The notes below the pieces were generated by a model. It was not told where the DNA came from. It saw only the letters and a list, made by a program, of their open reading frames with translations, and did no database searches. Positions 22,746 to 34,866 of a DNA stretch of 64,000 bases are shown here, one piece after another. Source of the stretch: Lutjanus erythropterus. Taxonomy: Eukaryota; Chordata; Actinopteri; Lutjaniformes; Lutjanidae. Where the stretch lies: NCBI GenBank assembly GCA_020091685.1, contig CM034613.1, forward strand, positions 9,012,474 to 9,076,473. The letters are read 5' to 3'. Every line of letters begins with the position of its first letter. Positions within the stretch are counted from its first letter, which is position 1. The translations under genes were made by a program, and so were the position numbers.

Positions 22746-23035
22746 TTGTTTAGTCTAATCACAGCTTATTACCGAAAACTGTTGAGTGATATGAAACTGA
22801 AAATAATAAAATATTGATTTTCTGCCAATCCAAACACACTAGGGTTTAATCCTGGGAAACAGGATGCACAGGACTTGACCTCCAAATCATTTCCCGTTTT
22901 TCATGAGAAACTGGTAAAAAAACATTTCTGACATATTCAGACGATATCGGAATATACTGAGAAAATATGTGGGCCTACTTTCATTTTTGCAAACATGTTT
23001 AACAGCTGTGTGTTTGCTCAGGTGGAGCAGCTGTT

Positions 23036-23053
23036 TGTGTGTGTGTGTGTGTG
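23036..23053. repeat. (TG)n microsatellite
   Basis: About 9 TG units. Confidence 0.9.
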
Positions 23054-24876
23054 CATGCTGGCGGACTGAGCACTTTAATTAATTGATTAAAAAGCATAAA
23101 GTGTCATGAATTAAAACAATTCAGACTGTTAACACAGTTAGTACACTAACTTGTGGCTCTTCCAAGTAAATTAGAGTAACAGCTTTGTATGGAAATATTC
23201 AAAATTTTAAATTATGAAGATGCTGCGCTCTTACGAGGGATAAAACACACTGGACTGAGGTTCAACAGGTGGTTCACTGTGACGTTTAAAACTTCAGACA
23301 AAACTCTAACTGAAGCCCAAAGCTTCAAGAACACTGGTTTCATATTTTATCTAAAGAACTTCTGAGTGAAATACTGACAGATGAGTCTCAGCTTAATAGA
23401 ATGACTTTGAAAACATAAAATATTATGTTTGGCTAAACAATTTCAACATAGTAGGTACTGTAATCCAAAAGAAATCGAAAGTGATCAAGTTACTTTAATA
23501 CTGTGATACTTTTGTGATTGTCATTTTTTAAGAGGTACTAATTACTGTGTCCAGCCACGCTACAGCATCACTGTGGCACCAGGGATGACAGTGTTGGTCT
23601 GTCAGTCCAATCTTTAGCGTAACAAGCTAATATGCTAAACTAAAATGGTGAGGATGGTAAACATTTGCGATGGCCCCAGTGGTGTCATCTGGTATTTTGC
23701 ATCCATTTTTAATCTGTCTCTGTAATCTGTCCTGCAGGTGGCTCACTGCAGCCTGGGCCCTGAACTCACTTAAGACACGCTACGGCCATGTAGTTTTGCT
23801 TTTCTCTGTCCCTCAGTTAGTTATTTTGCTTTCCGAATCCATTCCGCACTCATCATTAAACTCTACACATAGCACTGACAAACACACACCATGTTCAAGT
23901 CAATGTTAATTACTTTAATTTGGTTTATTGGCATTTTTAATTCAGTTTAAGTTACTTCAGTGTATTAAAGTTTCATTTTTTGTGGTGTCCCTTTTTGTTG
24001 TGAATTTCTGAGCCAGGTCATGACAAATGGGGGCTCAGCCAGGACAGCTGAACACATTAGCCTATCACTGACACACCACCACGGCCATCCCTAAACCTTG
24101 ACATCCACCCAGTGCAAACTCTTATCCTCCTTTTACCTCCTCTCTGTTACAGCAGCGCCTGTCAATGCTATCAGCAGTCTGTAATGCCCCATCATTACAT
24201 TCTGACTCTCTGTAGGCCTTATCAGACTGTAACCCTGTAACACTGGCTCCGCTACAGCTCAGACCTCACTCAGTGTTTCCACCTGACTAAATGGAGCAGC
24301 TTACAGTAATGCAGTACAGGGCTCCAGTCAGACAGTGAATCATCTTAGCTCTTCACCACATATCTGTGACTCATTACTGGTAAGCAGTATTAACTAAAGG
24401 ACTGCAAAATAAAAAACTCTCTCTCTGTATGACTGTGTGAATACTAAATAACTGCTGCAGTAACCACATTAACTGTGCGTTCATAGTAATATAGAGCTAG
24501 AGTTAGTTTAAGACTTTTGGGGAGTTCCATTATGGCTAGATTCCACCAGGCATCTTTTTAGTCACAAATGCTGCTGACATCTGCAGCAGACATCACTTTA
24601 AACAGCACTGGAGAGGTTCCTTCACTCAAACTACCTCTACACATTGGAGTGGACTCAGGCCTCCGACGCCCTCTAGTGGACAAACTGGGAACAAAGGTGT
24701 GCTGCTGCTGCTACAGGTGCTTTAAATACACAGGTAAACGATCATGATCAAGTGTTTCAGGTTTCTAATCCACGTCTGAAAGAGTCTGCCAAGTAATCAT
24801 TTCATCCTCCAGCATGTTTTTGCACAATAACTGTCCGCAACAACAAAATGATTAAGATGAGAGAGAGTGAGCAGCG
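23054..24876. other. Unassigned non-coding stretch
   Basis: A fragment of the GTTAGCATGCTA-type repeat lies at 23600-23665 (GTAACAAGCTAATATGCTAA, then AAATGGTGAGGATGGTAAAC). CCTCTAGTGGACAAACTGG near 24670 is a phrase common in fish repeats. No gene seen. Confidence 0.4.
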
Positions 24877-24904
24877 AGTGTGTGTGTGTCTGTGAGAGAG
24901 AGAG
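24877..24904. repeat. Short (TG)n/(AG)n tract
   Basis: A few TG units followed by a few AG units. Confidence 0.85.
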
Positions 24905-24994
24905 CCTAATAGCATGCTATTAGCATAATTCACAGTGATTAGAGCAGAGCTGTAAACATTAGAGGGAAGGACAAGCCAGCTACTGTACAGAAAG

Positions 24995-24998
<4 letters not shown>

Positions 24999-25032
<34 letters not shown>
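24999..25032. repeat. (CA)n microsatellite
   Basis: About 17 CA units. Confidence 0.96.
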
Positions 25033-25033
<1 letters not shown>

Positions 25034-27469
25034 GCCTCCAGTCTTATAAAACAAATACACAACAGTATGGTATTTAAGAGACTGATTCATCACTAGGTGT
25101 GTGTGTGTGTTTCAGTGTTTTATAGTCCCATCTTGAAGCAGAGCAGCATTGTGCTCTGTGCTCACAGGCATTTTAATGTTCCTGTATTAAAACAGGGAGA
25201 AGTAAAACATGCTGCAACTGATGGTGCACACACACAAATCACACAATGAATAATTACATCATGCCAATGCACAACGCACTAAAGGAGAATAATGTAAGTA
25301 TGTAAGTAGCATAAACATAAAATGTTGCACTTTTAAAGGAATAAAAAGGAGCAGTGTAGATTTGATCTAGAGGTCAACAAGTCAACCATAAAGGCCTATT
25401 TTCACATGAATACAAATGTAATCATTACTTTAAAGGCCAAAATGCATACGGACAGATGAGCCAAATGGATAGAAAACTTTTTAAGACAGTTCTGTTGTGC
25501 ATGTTTTGTCTGATTTGTGTACTGCTGATTAATCAAAATTTTGAGGGAGAAAAGAAGGGCAGCAAAGAGACGAGAGGGAGGGGAGGCGTGTGTAGAGTTG
25601 CTGACATGATTGAAAAACTTTTTTTTTAATCATGAATCCTGATGTTGCTGTACAGTTCTGTAGTTTAAACATGGTAGACTAAAATGTCTTCCTCAGTAGC
25701 AAATACACACTTGTCTCCTCCATGAAACATGTGTCACTGTGCTGCATTGTTGTAAATCATGATCAGCTGTCCAGACACTGTCTCTCCCTCATCTTCTCGG
25801 TGTATTGCAGTGTTCAGTTTGCTGTCGGCTGTGGTCTCAAACATCCTTACTGACGTCTGTCAGAGTGAAACAGATGTAAACTATCCGGTTGCCTTAATAC
25901 AAAAACATATTGTGGATACTGCTGCCCACGTCTGCAGTGGTCCACAACAGGACACTAGTTTAACTTCCGTGATGAAGACTTCCTGAAACAGCTGTCAATC
26001 AAACATGAGCCGGCATGCCCACACACTCTTGAAAAATGGTCTAAGCAGCAAAATTAGCTGTTTTGAACCAGGTTCTCCAGTTGTCATGAACATTTTTATT
26101 CAGATCTTGGATTCTTAATGAAAAACAAAACTGTGATATCATATTTTTACTACTTCAAGCCAAGTTTTCAGTGGCTTTAAGAAAAGATGGGATCCATCAA
26201 ATCTCACATTCTGCCAAGAAACAAGACAAGAAAGTGTCCCTGATTTCAGCTTTAAACCATAACAGCATTTGTTTGTAATGTCTACAGAAGATCCTGCCCA
26301 TCTGGCCTCTTAGCAGCGTACAACAAACCATTAAATCTATACACTATTTGACAGTTTGGCTAAAAAAAGAGAAGGGAGGAGGGTGTGTTAATGAAAGATG
26401 GAAGAAGACATGAACAAACTCGTTAAGACCGACCCTGGTGCTCCTCACACATTGAAACCAGCTGGTACCCACTATATGCCCATAGTTACCTGTATGTTTA
26501 GGGGCCCATCGCTCTAGGGTAAGAGCCTGGTATGTGTGCTGACATGGTATGTGTGTACCTCCCCATGTGTGTGTGTATTTATGTGAAAGCGCATGTTTGA
26601 GCTCCAGGATTGGAGGGGGTCTGGCGTGAAGCTGAGGCCCAGACGAGAGGCCTCTCGGCCAGCCACAGCAGCTCTGCAGCCCTGCCTCTCCGCTCCACAC
26701 CTCCAGGCTGTCACAGAGGTCCTGCAGCGCTGCACTGTTTACCGAAACGAGGCAGAAACACAGTCGCAGCTGCTGCAGAAGTTACCAACAACTGTCAAAT
26801 CGAATGTAACCCTCAACCAAAACATGTCATATAAGAATATTAAAAGCAGGAGCTTGCAGACAGATGTGGCTTGTAGTGTTTCGTGCTTTGGATGATTTCT
26901 GAAAATGTCACGCGGGCCATTATTTTGGCTACCATGGCTCGATGAAAATCTTTGGTGATATAGTCTGGAGCGAGGGCAGACTGTTGGTTTGGTGCGAGCG
27001 CTCCGAGGAGGCGCTGGCGTGAAATTCTGATCCTGTTTGCAGTGCGAGAAACACAATTGACAAGTCAGCAGAAGTTTCCTTCAGAGCTCAGGGAGATGGG
27101 AAATTCGGCCCACATGTGGACGCTGAACAAGCTTGTCGGCGCTGGCAGAGTTTGAACATTATTCGCAGTCGTCGGCTAATCAGATTTCTGTGCTTATTTC
27201 CTCCCAACCAATCAGAGTCTCACTGGCTCCAGTACTAATCTGTCCCTATTTGCAAGGTGGCTTGAGCTAATATTTGACCAATTTATCAATAAATCAAAAG
27301 AATATAGAAGGAACAGGCATGCCTAAAGAATTAATACAGTGTTTTTTCATGCTTAGCAAATAATCCGTCAAGTCCCTCATACACTAAAGAATGGATGAGT
27401 ACCACATTGCCTCTTCAGTTGTTGACAAGTGTTTAATTGCTTCTTGGCCCTGTTGGCGGCGTGGATCTG
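25033..27469. other. Unassigned stretch with one GC-rich open region
   Basis: Mostly AT-rich. At 26593-26895 a 100-codon frame lies in GC-rich text and includes HLQAVTEVLQRCTVYRNEAE, which would be helical, but splice signals at both ends are poor and the opposite strand is open too. I do not call a gene. Confidence 0.35.
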
Positions 27470-27660
27470 GGGATGGCAGCAACAGTCTGTCAGTTGGTTC
27501 ACCACTTTAGTCCAGATTAAAATCTCTTGACAACTATTGGATGGAAGGGTAATACATTTTGTACAGACATTCATGGCTTCCAGACAATATTGTGTCGTTA
27601 TGATTTTAGTTTTCATCAAGCAGCGCTAGCAGATTGACATTTTTGGCTTAAAGATAAATT
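27470..27660 (+). repeat. GTTAGCATGCTA-type dispersed repeat, other segment
   Basis: Carries CACTTTAGTCCAGATTAAAA, TTGACAACTATTGGATGGAA, TTTTGTACAGACATTCATGG and AGCGCTAGCAG, i.e. the segment of the repeat that lies upstream of the TAGCATGC part. Confidence 0.65.
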
Positions 27661-28439
27661 TCTTACCAACTATTGAAGAGATGGCTGTGAACTGTGGTTC
27701 AGTCAGTCATGTCGTGCCATCCTCTGGACAAAATCTTAATTTGTCAAATAATTTTAGTTTGAAAAAAGTCGGGAACAAGGTCAAACCATGGTTGACTTTT
27801 TTGTTACACTGTACGCATTTGATCCGATTAGTTTTGGTTTCACTTTGCGATTATCTGAGCGCATTAAAGAACTACACGACATACCTCCGTCCTGTCATCA
27901 TCACTTATGAAAGCTGCATCTCTCTAGAGTTACAGCTGTTGGTTTGCAGAGAAATGTGTCTCGCCGCCTGTTGTCAGTTTCATTCAATTCCCGTCTCTTT
28001 AATCCTTTTGGAAAATAATTTAAATCATTTTTGTGCGCTTTTTCCCACTGACTGTTTATTTATAAAGTCAGTGGACAAAATGTCAATTCAATATTTGTCT
28101 TTCCTTTTCTTGGTTCTGATGATAGTCTTCCAGAACTTTGTGCAATTGATCCAAAACTCTGAACCATTAAAAAAAGAAAAAGAAAAATGTTTTCACACTA
28201 GAAATGAACCAAAACATGGTACAACTTAGAGCTCTGATGACTACTGCAATACCGCGGTCATGTGATGTCTGATTGGTCTCATTACTGTCATCACCACAAA
28301 TTTGTTTTTACAGGGACAATCTCATGTTATTCTATTGCCAGCGGACAGCTAACATTATGCTAACAACTTCAACAACAACGTTTACAACATGGAAAAATTG
28401 CCCAACAATCACAGAAAGACATTCAGAGTTGGATTTATT
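27661..28439. other. Probable dispersed repeat with a long chance frame
   Basis: A 182-codon frame (27681-28229) is the longest in the window. Its composition is that of AT-rich non-coding DNA and it has no visible domain or signal. Phrases such as GGTCAAACCATGG and TTTTCACACTAGAAATGAACC near its ends, and TGATCCGATTAGTTTTGG inside, read like a fish DNA transposon body. I treat it as non-coding repeat. Confidence 0.4.
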
Positions 28440-28870
28440 ATGACGGATTTATTTTACCACATCTTCAAACAGGCACTCCACCTTAAGGCTGGAATACAAA
28501 GCTTCAGAAACAGTACCAAACTGTACCAAAGCTAATGTTGTAGGCACAAAGCTAACATTATTGTTACTTTGGGGCTAACCAGCTTACTTTTACAGCAGTT
28601 GGGAAATAACAAATGAAACTTTTCTTGATCTTGAGAAGCTGCAGTGTTTATTACCCGACACTGTAACCTGTACTGTACATTTACTGCCAGATTGACAACT
28701 TCCTGCAAACCTTTTCCTCTGCTGTGCTGTTTCTCTCAGTCATGTGCTCCCCCAGTATCCCAGTCACATGCTACACAAACATGGTACACGCTGTCTTATT
28801 TCTTAAAGGAGCTCAGCTACTTTTATGACAGTATCCTTCAATAAAATCCAATAAAAATGAAGAATTTGGA
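28440..28870 (+). repeat. Unnamed dispersed repeat, copy 2
   Basis: Matches 15445-15900 block by block (GGCTGGAATACAAAGCTT, ACTTTGGGGCTAACC, GAGAAGCTGCAG, CACTGTAACCTGTACTGTAC, TTAAAGGAGCTCAGCTAC, ATGACAGTATCCTTCAATA). Same strand, about 13 kb apart. Confidence 0.7.
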
Positions 28871-30358
28871 CAGTAGCGGTGAACCACTAACCCGCAGAAA
28901 TATGTTGCTTTTTCACTGCAGTAAGACAAAATTCATACTGCCACAATTTGAAGCAGATCGAGACCACCTCTTTCAGTTGCCTTAAGGTTTGGATGTTTGT
29001 TCTGGAAAAGGTTACACAAACAAAAGTCCCGAACAAATATGGCAGGTGTGACAGAGTCCATTACCTGCTAGACATGCATGTTAGCATTATCACTGTGAGC
29101 ATGTTAGCATGCTGATGTTAGCATTGAGCATTAGAGTGTCCGTGAACTCTCTGTCTTGTTTATATTTGTTTCCAGGCAACAAATGTCACTTTCATAGTTT
29201 CATCTAATTTATACAATCATCGTGTTGCACACAGAGCAGAGAAAAGAACTGGAAATTCTTGGAGGTGCTTTCTTGGACACTCTGATAGCTGAGGTTTCAG
29301 AGTTGTCAAAGCAACATTTTGCATCCATTAACTGTTCTGACAGGCAATGAAAGCCAGAGGAGAAATTTAAATTTTAAATTCAAAATACCAAAATAGTTTT
29401 TGCACTGATCCTGCACTGGTTTTTGGCATTTGAATCTCAAAATATCAAGTGTCAGATGATCACTTAACACAACACAGGCCAAGTTTAAAAGATAGACCTT
29501 GCTTACATCTGCATCAATTGACCAAATGAAGGTAGTAGATTTCCATATACATTGGAATTGTATTTAATAGTCATTTAAATCTGTCTACAGTATATTGAAT
29601 TCCATTAAACAGTAATTTAAGGAGCACAATTAACACGTTTTTGTTAATTTCTTTTGTCTTGGATAGAGAAAGAACAGGAGGATGGATTTTACACTGAACT
29701 CTACCATGTGCAAACACTGGGAAAGGAGTCCACAGTGTGCCTTACGTTATGTTACACAACACGCTATCAGCAGCAGGAGTTATGGAATCAGAGAGAAGCT
29801 TTTATATCCGTAAAACCCATTTTGTCTGTCTGATACCTGAGCTTGCCTCATTCTTTAAAACATCTTTTGGACCGGCTCCAATCTTGTGTTCTTAATGCTT
29901 CTCCCTTTGAAATCCAGCATGTTTGGGGTGATGTTTGTCATGAGCAAAGTGGAATCGGATGTGTGGATGTGTCCTCCAAAGCGGAGGGCCGCAGGGCATG
30001 ACAGCGAGGTCCAATGAAACGGCTCGGATGGATGCAGAGCGAGGATTCAGCTCCAGCTCTGATGTGGATGAACGCATGTGGAATGCTGTAAAGCCTCCAT
30101 GCGTAAACAAACAGATATGTTAGCAATAATCTGCAGGATTTGACATCAAGACAGTTTGGCTTTGACCACTTTTAAAGCTGCTCAAATGTGAATGTGTGTG
30201 TTGTGTGTTTCTCTGACGCGTGTGAATTCATACTGTGCTCGTCTTTGCTTCTCATGTGTTTGTGCATTATTTTCAAAAACTTGTGCACATCCATGCATAC
30301 ATGGAAATGCATGTTGGTATGTTTACAGTTATAAGTGTGTGTTTGTGTGCGTAGATAT
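28871..30358. other. Unassigned non-coding stretch
   Basis: Includes a GTTAGCATGCTA-type fragment at 29050-29140 (GTGAGCATGTTAGCATGCTG). A GC-richer island at 29945-30120 is described as an exon candidate. Otherwise nothing recognised. Confidence 0.4.
29951..30119 (+). other. Weak exon candidate
   Basis: The frame from 29951 to a TAG at 30120 is open for 56 codons and includes MTARSNETARMDAERGFSSS and DVDERMWNAVKPP, a low-repeat, polar, protein-like composition in a GC-richer patch. A donor-like GCT/GTAAAG lies inside (30086-30094). No strong acceptor is visible, and the opposite strand is also open. Unrecognised. Confidence 0.15.
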
Positions 30359-30360
30359 GT

Positions 30361-30413
<53 letters not shown>
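30359..30413. repeat. (TG)n microsatellite
   Basis: About 26 TG units. It faces a CA array 120 bp downstream. Confidence 0.97.
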
Positions 30414-30414
<1 letters not shown>

Positions 30415-30532
30415 TGCAGACCAGATTGTGATTTTCTCCAGCAGCGAATTGGCGAGTTTGTTAAAACAACGTTTTCTATCTCCCATCCAAGACCACAGTG
30501 ACCAGCCAAGTGCATTCAACCTCTGCACACAC

Positions 30533-30534
<2 letters not shown>

Positions 30535-30572
<38 letters not shown>
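30535..30572. repeat. (CA)n microsatellite
   Basis: About 19 CA units, complementary to the TG array at 30359-30413. Confidence 0.97.
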
Positions 30573-30574
<2 letters not shown>

Positions 30575-31074
30575 GGGAGTTGTGCAACAGAGTGAACAGG
30601 AGTGCATCTCTGTTTCCAGATGCAGAGATGGAAAAAGAAAGAAAGAGAGGAAGAAACAGGGAGCAAAGAAGATGGACAGACATCTTTCCTGGACCTGTTT
30701 TTAAGATTTCTCGAATGCCGTAAAACTGATTGTATCATCATGTTTCGTTCTGTGACCCTCCAGGGTAACATCACAACACGTTGCTTCAATGTTTCATTCA
30801 TTCACCTTGGACACAACAGCTACATTTCCATCCAAACACATTACAAAACTAGAAGGACACTCAGAGAGCTCAGACCTCTGCCAAGGCCAATAGTCCAGTC
30901 TTCTGTGATATGAAAATCTGCAAGCTCGACCACCGTATGTCTGTCCAAAACTATTAGGATTATGTCAAAATACAGTTGTGCCTAGCTGAAGCCTCATCAT
31001 CTCATCAATGTCAGTGAAAGTAAAAAATAACCGTGCTGTAATTCAGATTCACTCAAAATTTAATGGGCTCTTTG
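30573..31074. other. Unassigned non-coding stretch
   Basis: Short frames on both strands without recognisable features. Confidence 0.4.
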
Positions 31075-31195
31075 TTGGCTCACACTACACCCATCCATCA
31101 AGAGTCATGAAAATTTGATCAGTAATTTTTACTGTAATCCTGCTGACAAACAAACAAACAAACAAACAAACAAACAAACCAAAACATAGACTCCT
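31075..31195 (+). mobile_element. 3' end of a retroelement with (CAAA)n tail
   Basis: CACCCATCCATCAAGAGTCATGAAA-like text (31089-31113), AGTAATTTTTACTGTAATCC and TGCTGACAAACAAACAAAC form the typical 3' end of a widespread fish retroelement (consensus GTAATCCTGCTGACAAACA). The tail is about nine CAAA units (31146-31180). Confidence 0.55.
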
Positions 31196-31769
31196 TGGCC
31201 GATGTAATAAATTTCAATCAGTCTAGAAGTGTTGAACAGAAATTTAGACCCTGGTTCAATATACAGTATGTACCACAACAATACTTGTTTTTCAAGTTGA
31301 CATTTTTAGCGTTTTCCAGAATAACTTCTGTGCAGAGATTGTTTATCATAACCTCGGCTAACAGGATTGGCTCCTCAGAATCCGCGTTTTCAAAACAGGA
31401 AATGCTGAGACATGGAGTGCACTGCTTATTTCACTCCTGATATTCTTGTAACGTATGAACAGAACAATATGGACACTTTAAGAAGGATAACGGGATTTTT
31501 ACTGGAGGGGGTCTTTAAAGAAGTGCCTCACGTTGGCTTTTAGCAGATGGGTTACCATTTACAGTGTGCACTTCTGCAGGTGCTGCCATTGTTATGTGAT
31601 GTTAGACAACTGTATCTTCAAGAACTCTGGACAGATGGATTTGCCCGAGTTTGCAAGTGACTTTGACTTTGAGTAGCGTTCCACCGCACTTCAAAAAAAA
31701 AATTCAGATTACGAGTTGTCTGGAAGGTAGCATTAATCTGATTGTTTTTCCAGGGTTGATATTCACTAC

Positions 31770-32110
31770 TTCCCTTCTTTCCGTGTCATCTCTCACACTA
31801 AGAATTTGCTTTTCATTACTGTTTCTCTGTCTCTCTTTTCTCAGTCTCCCTCCCTCCTTTCATCGCCTCGACCATCCTAACCACCTTTTTGGATCAAACT
31901 ACCAGCAGTCATTCTCTCGCCATCTCTTTCCTCCCTCTCTCCTCCCCTGACCGCTTTTTCTACTTCACTATCTCCCTCCATCTTATTCCTTCTTCTCTCT
32001 TGCCTTTCTTTTAATCTTCCTTCTTCGCTGATTGTTTTTCCTTTGCCAGCTTATGCATATTCCTCATTTTTCATGCTGTATCTCTTTCCATGTGTTTCTC
32101 TCATGTATTT
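31770..32110. repeat. Pyrimidine-rich low-complexity tract
   Basis: About 340 bases dominated by CTTT/CTCC words without a fixed unit. Confidence 0.6.
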
Positions 32111-32174
32111 CTCTTTCCTCTGACCCACCCATCTAAGCTCCTTTAACTGTAAGTTGCTAACAATAATTAACATG

Positions 32175-32590
32175 AGCAATACAGACTGAATGAATCTACA
32201 ATAACTCACTGTGCAAAACTGTTATTATAGTGTTATACATGATTATAGCCTGATGCACATTTTTGTACATTCTTGTTCATAAATCTTACATCCATCATCA
32301 TATTCCTATTCATCTTATATTTTCTACACATAGCAGTTATATTTATAGTTATGTAGTTTTATATTTCTGTTATATATTATTAATAAGGCACATGCAACTT
32401 TACACACTTCTTCTTGTATATATTTGTTATTACTGTTACACTTTTTCTTTTATATATTGTAGTAGAGTGTATATATTTCTATTCTTATAATTCTCTAAGC
32501 TTATGTTTATTTCTACTCTTGAACAGGAGCAGCTGCAATGTCAACAGTTTCCCCCCTGGGGATCTGTAAAGCATAAATTAAAGTTTGTGT
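32175..32590 (+). mobile_element. Probable LINE 3' untranslated fragment
   Basis: AT-rich text with many TATATTT words ends in CAACAGTTTCCCCCCTGGGG followed by ATCTGTAAAGCATAAATTAA. The phrase TTTCCCCnnGGGGATCnnTAAAG is a frequent 3' end of fish retroelements. No coding part is left. Confidence 0.4.
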
Positions 32591-33478
32591 TAACTAACTT
32601 TTTTTAACCTTTATGGCTGCTCTTTTATTGTTTTTACACGATGGATGTTGACTATAATGAAGACTGTCTGCTATCTTATCCCACTCACTTTTTTTTTTAT
32701 CTCCTGAGTTGGCGTTGTTGTAAATTTCCCTTAAAGAACATTTTTGGATTTCAATATAGATGTTACCAAAACCTCTGACTGATTTGTCTTTAAGGGCCCA
32801 TTTTTGTTCCTTTTTTTGTATGTTTCAACGTTTTGCTTTTTTAAAAAAACAGTTACAAAGTTGTTTAGCTCAGAGAGATGAGAAAGGTAGTGTTGATTGT
32901 TGAGTAACAGATTTCCCAAGAAGAAGACTGAGAGAAAAAAAAATTGTCATAGATTTCCTATCTTAAGACCTAAGATAGGAAGTTTCTGTAACATGCGACC
33001 ACTGATGCTGTTCCCCTTCTACTCTCACCTCGTCCTCACCCTCCTTCTGTTCCTTATCTCTTTTTCTCCTCTTTCTCCCTCTCTCTGGCGAAAAAACCTC
33101 AACTTGACAGATGAAAAAAGTAAAAGAAAACAAATGAAAGTGAGAGGGAGGAAGAAAAAAGGATTTTGACAGCAATTTGCTTTCCTGTTCACATCCAGTC
33201 GTCCTGGCCAGACACCGACGGGTGGCTTTCATACCTACTAATAAACTTGTTTCCATCACACACACACGCACACCAGGAACATAATGTTGGCTTGTTTCAA
33301 GTTGGGACCATAAAACTCAAACACACTCACCAAAACACACACTTTAAGGCGGCTGCGTTGAGATTCTGCCAACCTTGTTCTTTGGCGAGTACTGGGGCAC
33401 CCTTCTGTGTGTGTGTGCGTGTGTGTGTGTGATTGATACCCCTACAGTCTTTGCGATATATCCCTAAGATCAGTTGCT

Positions 33479-33616
33479 ATGCCAACTGTGGTCAACAAAC
33501 AGGCGATGGGCATTATCCTCTCAGTCTTGTGTCTCCTTGTCTGCGCCAGTTGCACTGATAAAGTTCCTACAAAAGTTAAAAAGGAGAGCGAGGGGCAAAT
33601 CCCAGCATCTTTCAAC

Positions 33617-33648
<32 letters not shown>

Positions 33649-33661
33649 TCATCCAAAGTTG
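33479..33661 (+). other. Candidate secreted-peptide exon
   Basis: A 61-codon frame has, from its internal Met-10, a textbook signal-peptide shape: MGIILSVLCLLVCASC followed by a polar, lysine-rich TDKVPTKVKKESEGQ. It then runs into a CT microsatellite (33616-33642) read as Leu-Ser and stops. An AATAAA is found 3 bp after the stop. No good donor is visible in the frame and I cannot match the peptide to a family. A hydrophobic stretch can also arise by chance. Confidence 0.18.
33616..33642. repeat. (CT)n microsatellite
   Basis: About 13 CT units. Confidence 0.95.
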
Positions 33662-33744
33662 TAAAAATAAACCAAATGCTGCCTTTAATCATTTTTATTC
33701 ACGCGAGGACATGAAGAGGCTTTGCTCCAAAATAAGAACTCTGG

Positions 33745-33760
33745 AAAAAAAAAAAAAAAA
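33745..33760. repeat. Poly-A run
   Basis: Sixteen A residues without an obvious retrocopy upstream. Confidence 0.9.
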
Positions 33761-33994
33761 TTCACACCTACTCTCACAAAACGTCTGTTGGCGTGAAGCG
33801 AAGAAGCACACTGAGCGATATTATGAAGGTTGTGAGTCATCTCGGGGCCCTGGCTCGCGAAAACCTGCTGATTTTCGGATGGCATCGTCTGCGTTTTTGA
33901 AATATTGACGGATAAATCGGAGGTACCAGCGCCCAGGAGCGAAGGCAGTTGAAAACTGTTGAGGAGATTTGTTTGTTCTCGAAAGTCTGGGGAT

Positions 33995-34719
33995 GGGATA
34001 GTTCAGATTATATGAAGTGGGGTTGCATGAGGTACTTGCCCATAGTCAGTGTATTAGCTACAGCAGATGGCAGTTAGCATGCTCCCAGCTTGGAGAAGCA
34101 GACAGGAGTACGAGCATGGAAGCTAAGCACTGAACTGTTAAACACTTTAAAAAAGGCCCAACTAAAAAAAGTAATGTCCATTTAAGTTTAGGCTATATTA
34201 AGAATATTTTCACTGCTTTGCTCTGCTGTCCAACAGCCTTTTCTGACAGCAAACTGTTGTTACATGAGCCAAATATCGCTCTCTCCAAACCAACAAAACT
34301 CTATAGGTGTGATTTTACCTCACAGAACACAGGAGTTGATGGTCTACCGCTGCCTCAGTCTGTTAGATTGATGTTAATTTGTGAATTTGGCATTTTAAAA
34401 GCATAGCTCCCATGTTCTATGAGGTAAAATGACCAGTTTTCTCTACGGAGTTTGGTTGGTTTGGAGAGAGCAATATTTGACTTACATAATGACACCTTCC
34501 CGTCAGAACAGGCTGTCTGACAGCAAAGCAAAGCAGTGAAAATATTCTAAATTTTGTGTACATTTAAACTGATACTGATTATTTTTAGGTGGCTAAAGTG
34601 CCTTTTGCTGCTGATCCTGTCCACAGCATTACATTACTCGGCTGGTGCCCCTCTCCGTTTCTCAAAACCAGGGGCGTGTAATACAACCTCACTTCAAATA
34701 ATACGAACTATCCCTTTAA
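33995..34719. mobile_element. Foldback MITE, copy 1
   Basis: The left end GGGATAGTTCAGATTATATG is matched by the reverse complement of the right end (GGGATAGTTCGTATTATTTG). Inner segments also pair: CCAAATATCGCTCTCTCC and GATTTTACCTCACAGAACAC on the left mirror CTATGAGGTAAAATGACC and GGTTTGGAGAGAGCAATATT on the right. The whole ~720 bp is therefore one imperfect palindrome with its axis near 34.35 kb. Non-coding. The right end is followed by TTTAA; a TTAA target site is likely for the family (see copy 2). Confidence 0.85.
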
Positions 34720-34866
34720 GTATGGTGAAAAGTCCAATAAGAAAAAAAAAGAGAATTTACAGTAGGATGAGCCTTACATGTAAATGTTACTGTCCAGCGG
34801 AAACTTCAGCTTTCTAAAACATTTCAAATTTAAATTCATTTCCCAAAACAATTAGCCCGCCGGCTC

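Noticed and set aside
26593..26895. 100-codon GC-rich frame as an exon
   Set aside because: No acceptable acceptor or donor, and the opposite strand carries equally long frames. Kept only as a remark.
27681..28229. 182-codon open frame, the longest in the window
   Set aside because: Composition is that of AT-rich DNA, there is no domain, signal or splice frame, and flanking phrases look like a transposon body. One frame of this size is plausible by chance in 64 kb read six ways.
33474..33908. 144-codon frame
   Set aside because: Crosses a CT array and a poly-A run. Only the overlapping signal-peptide-like frame was worth noting.
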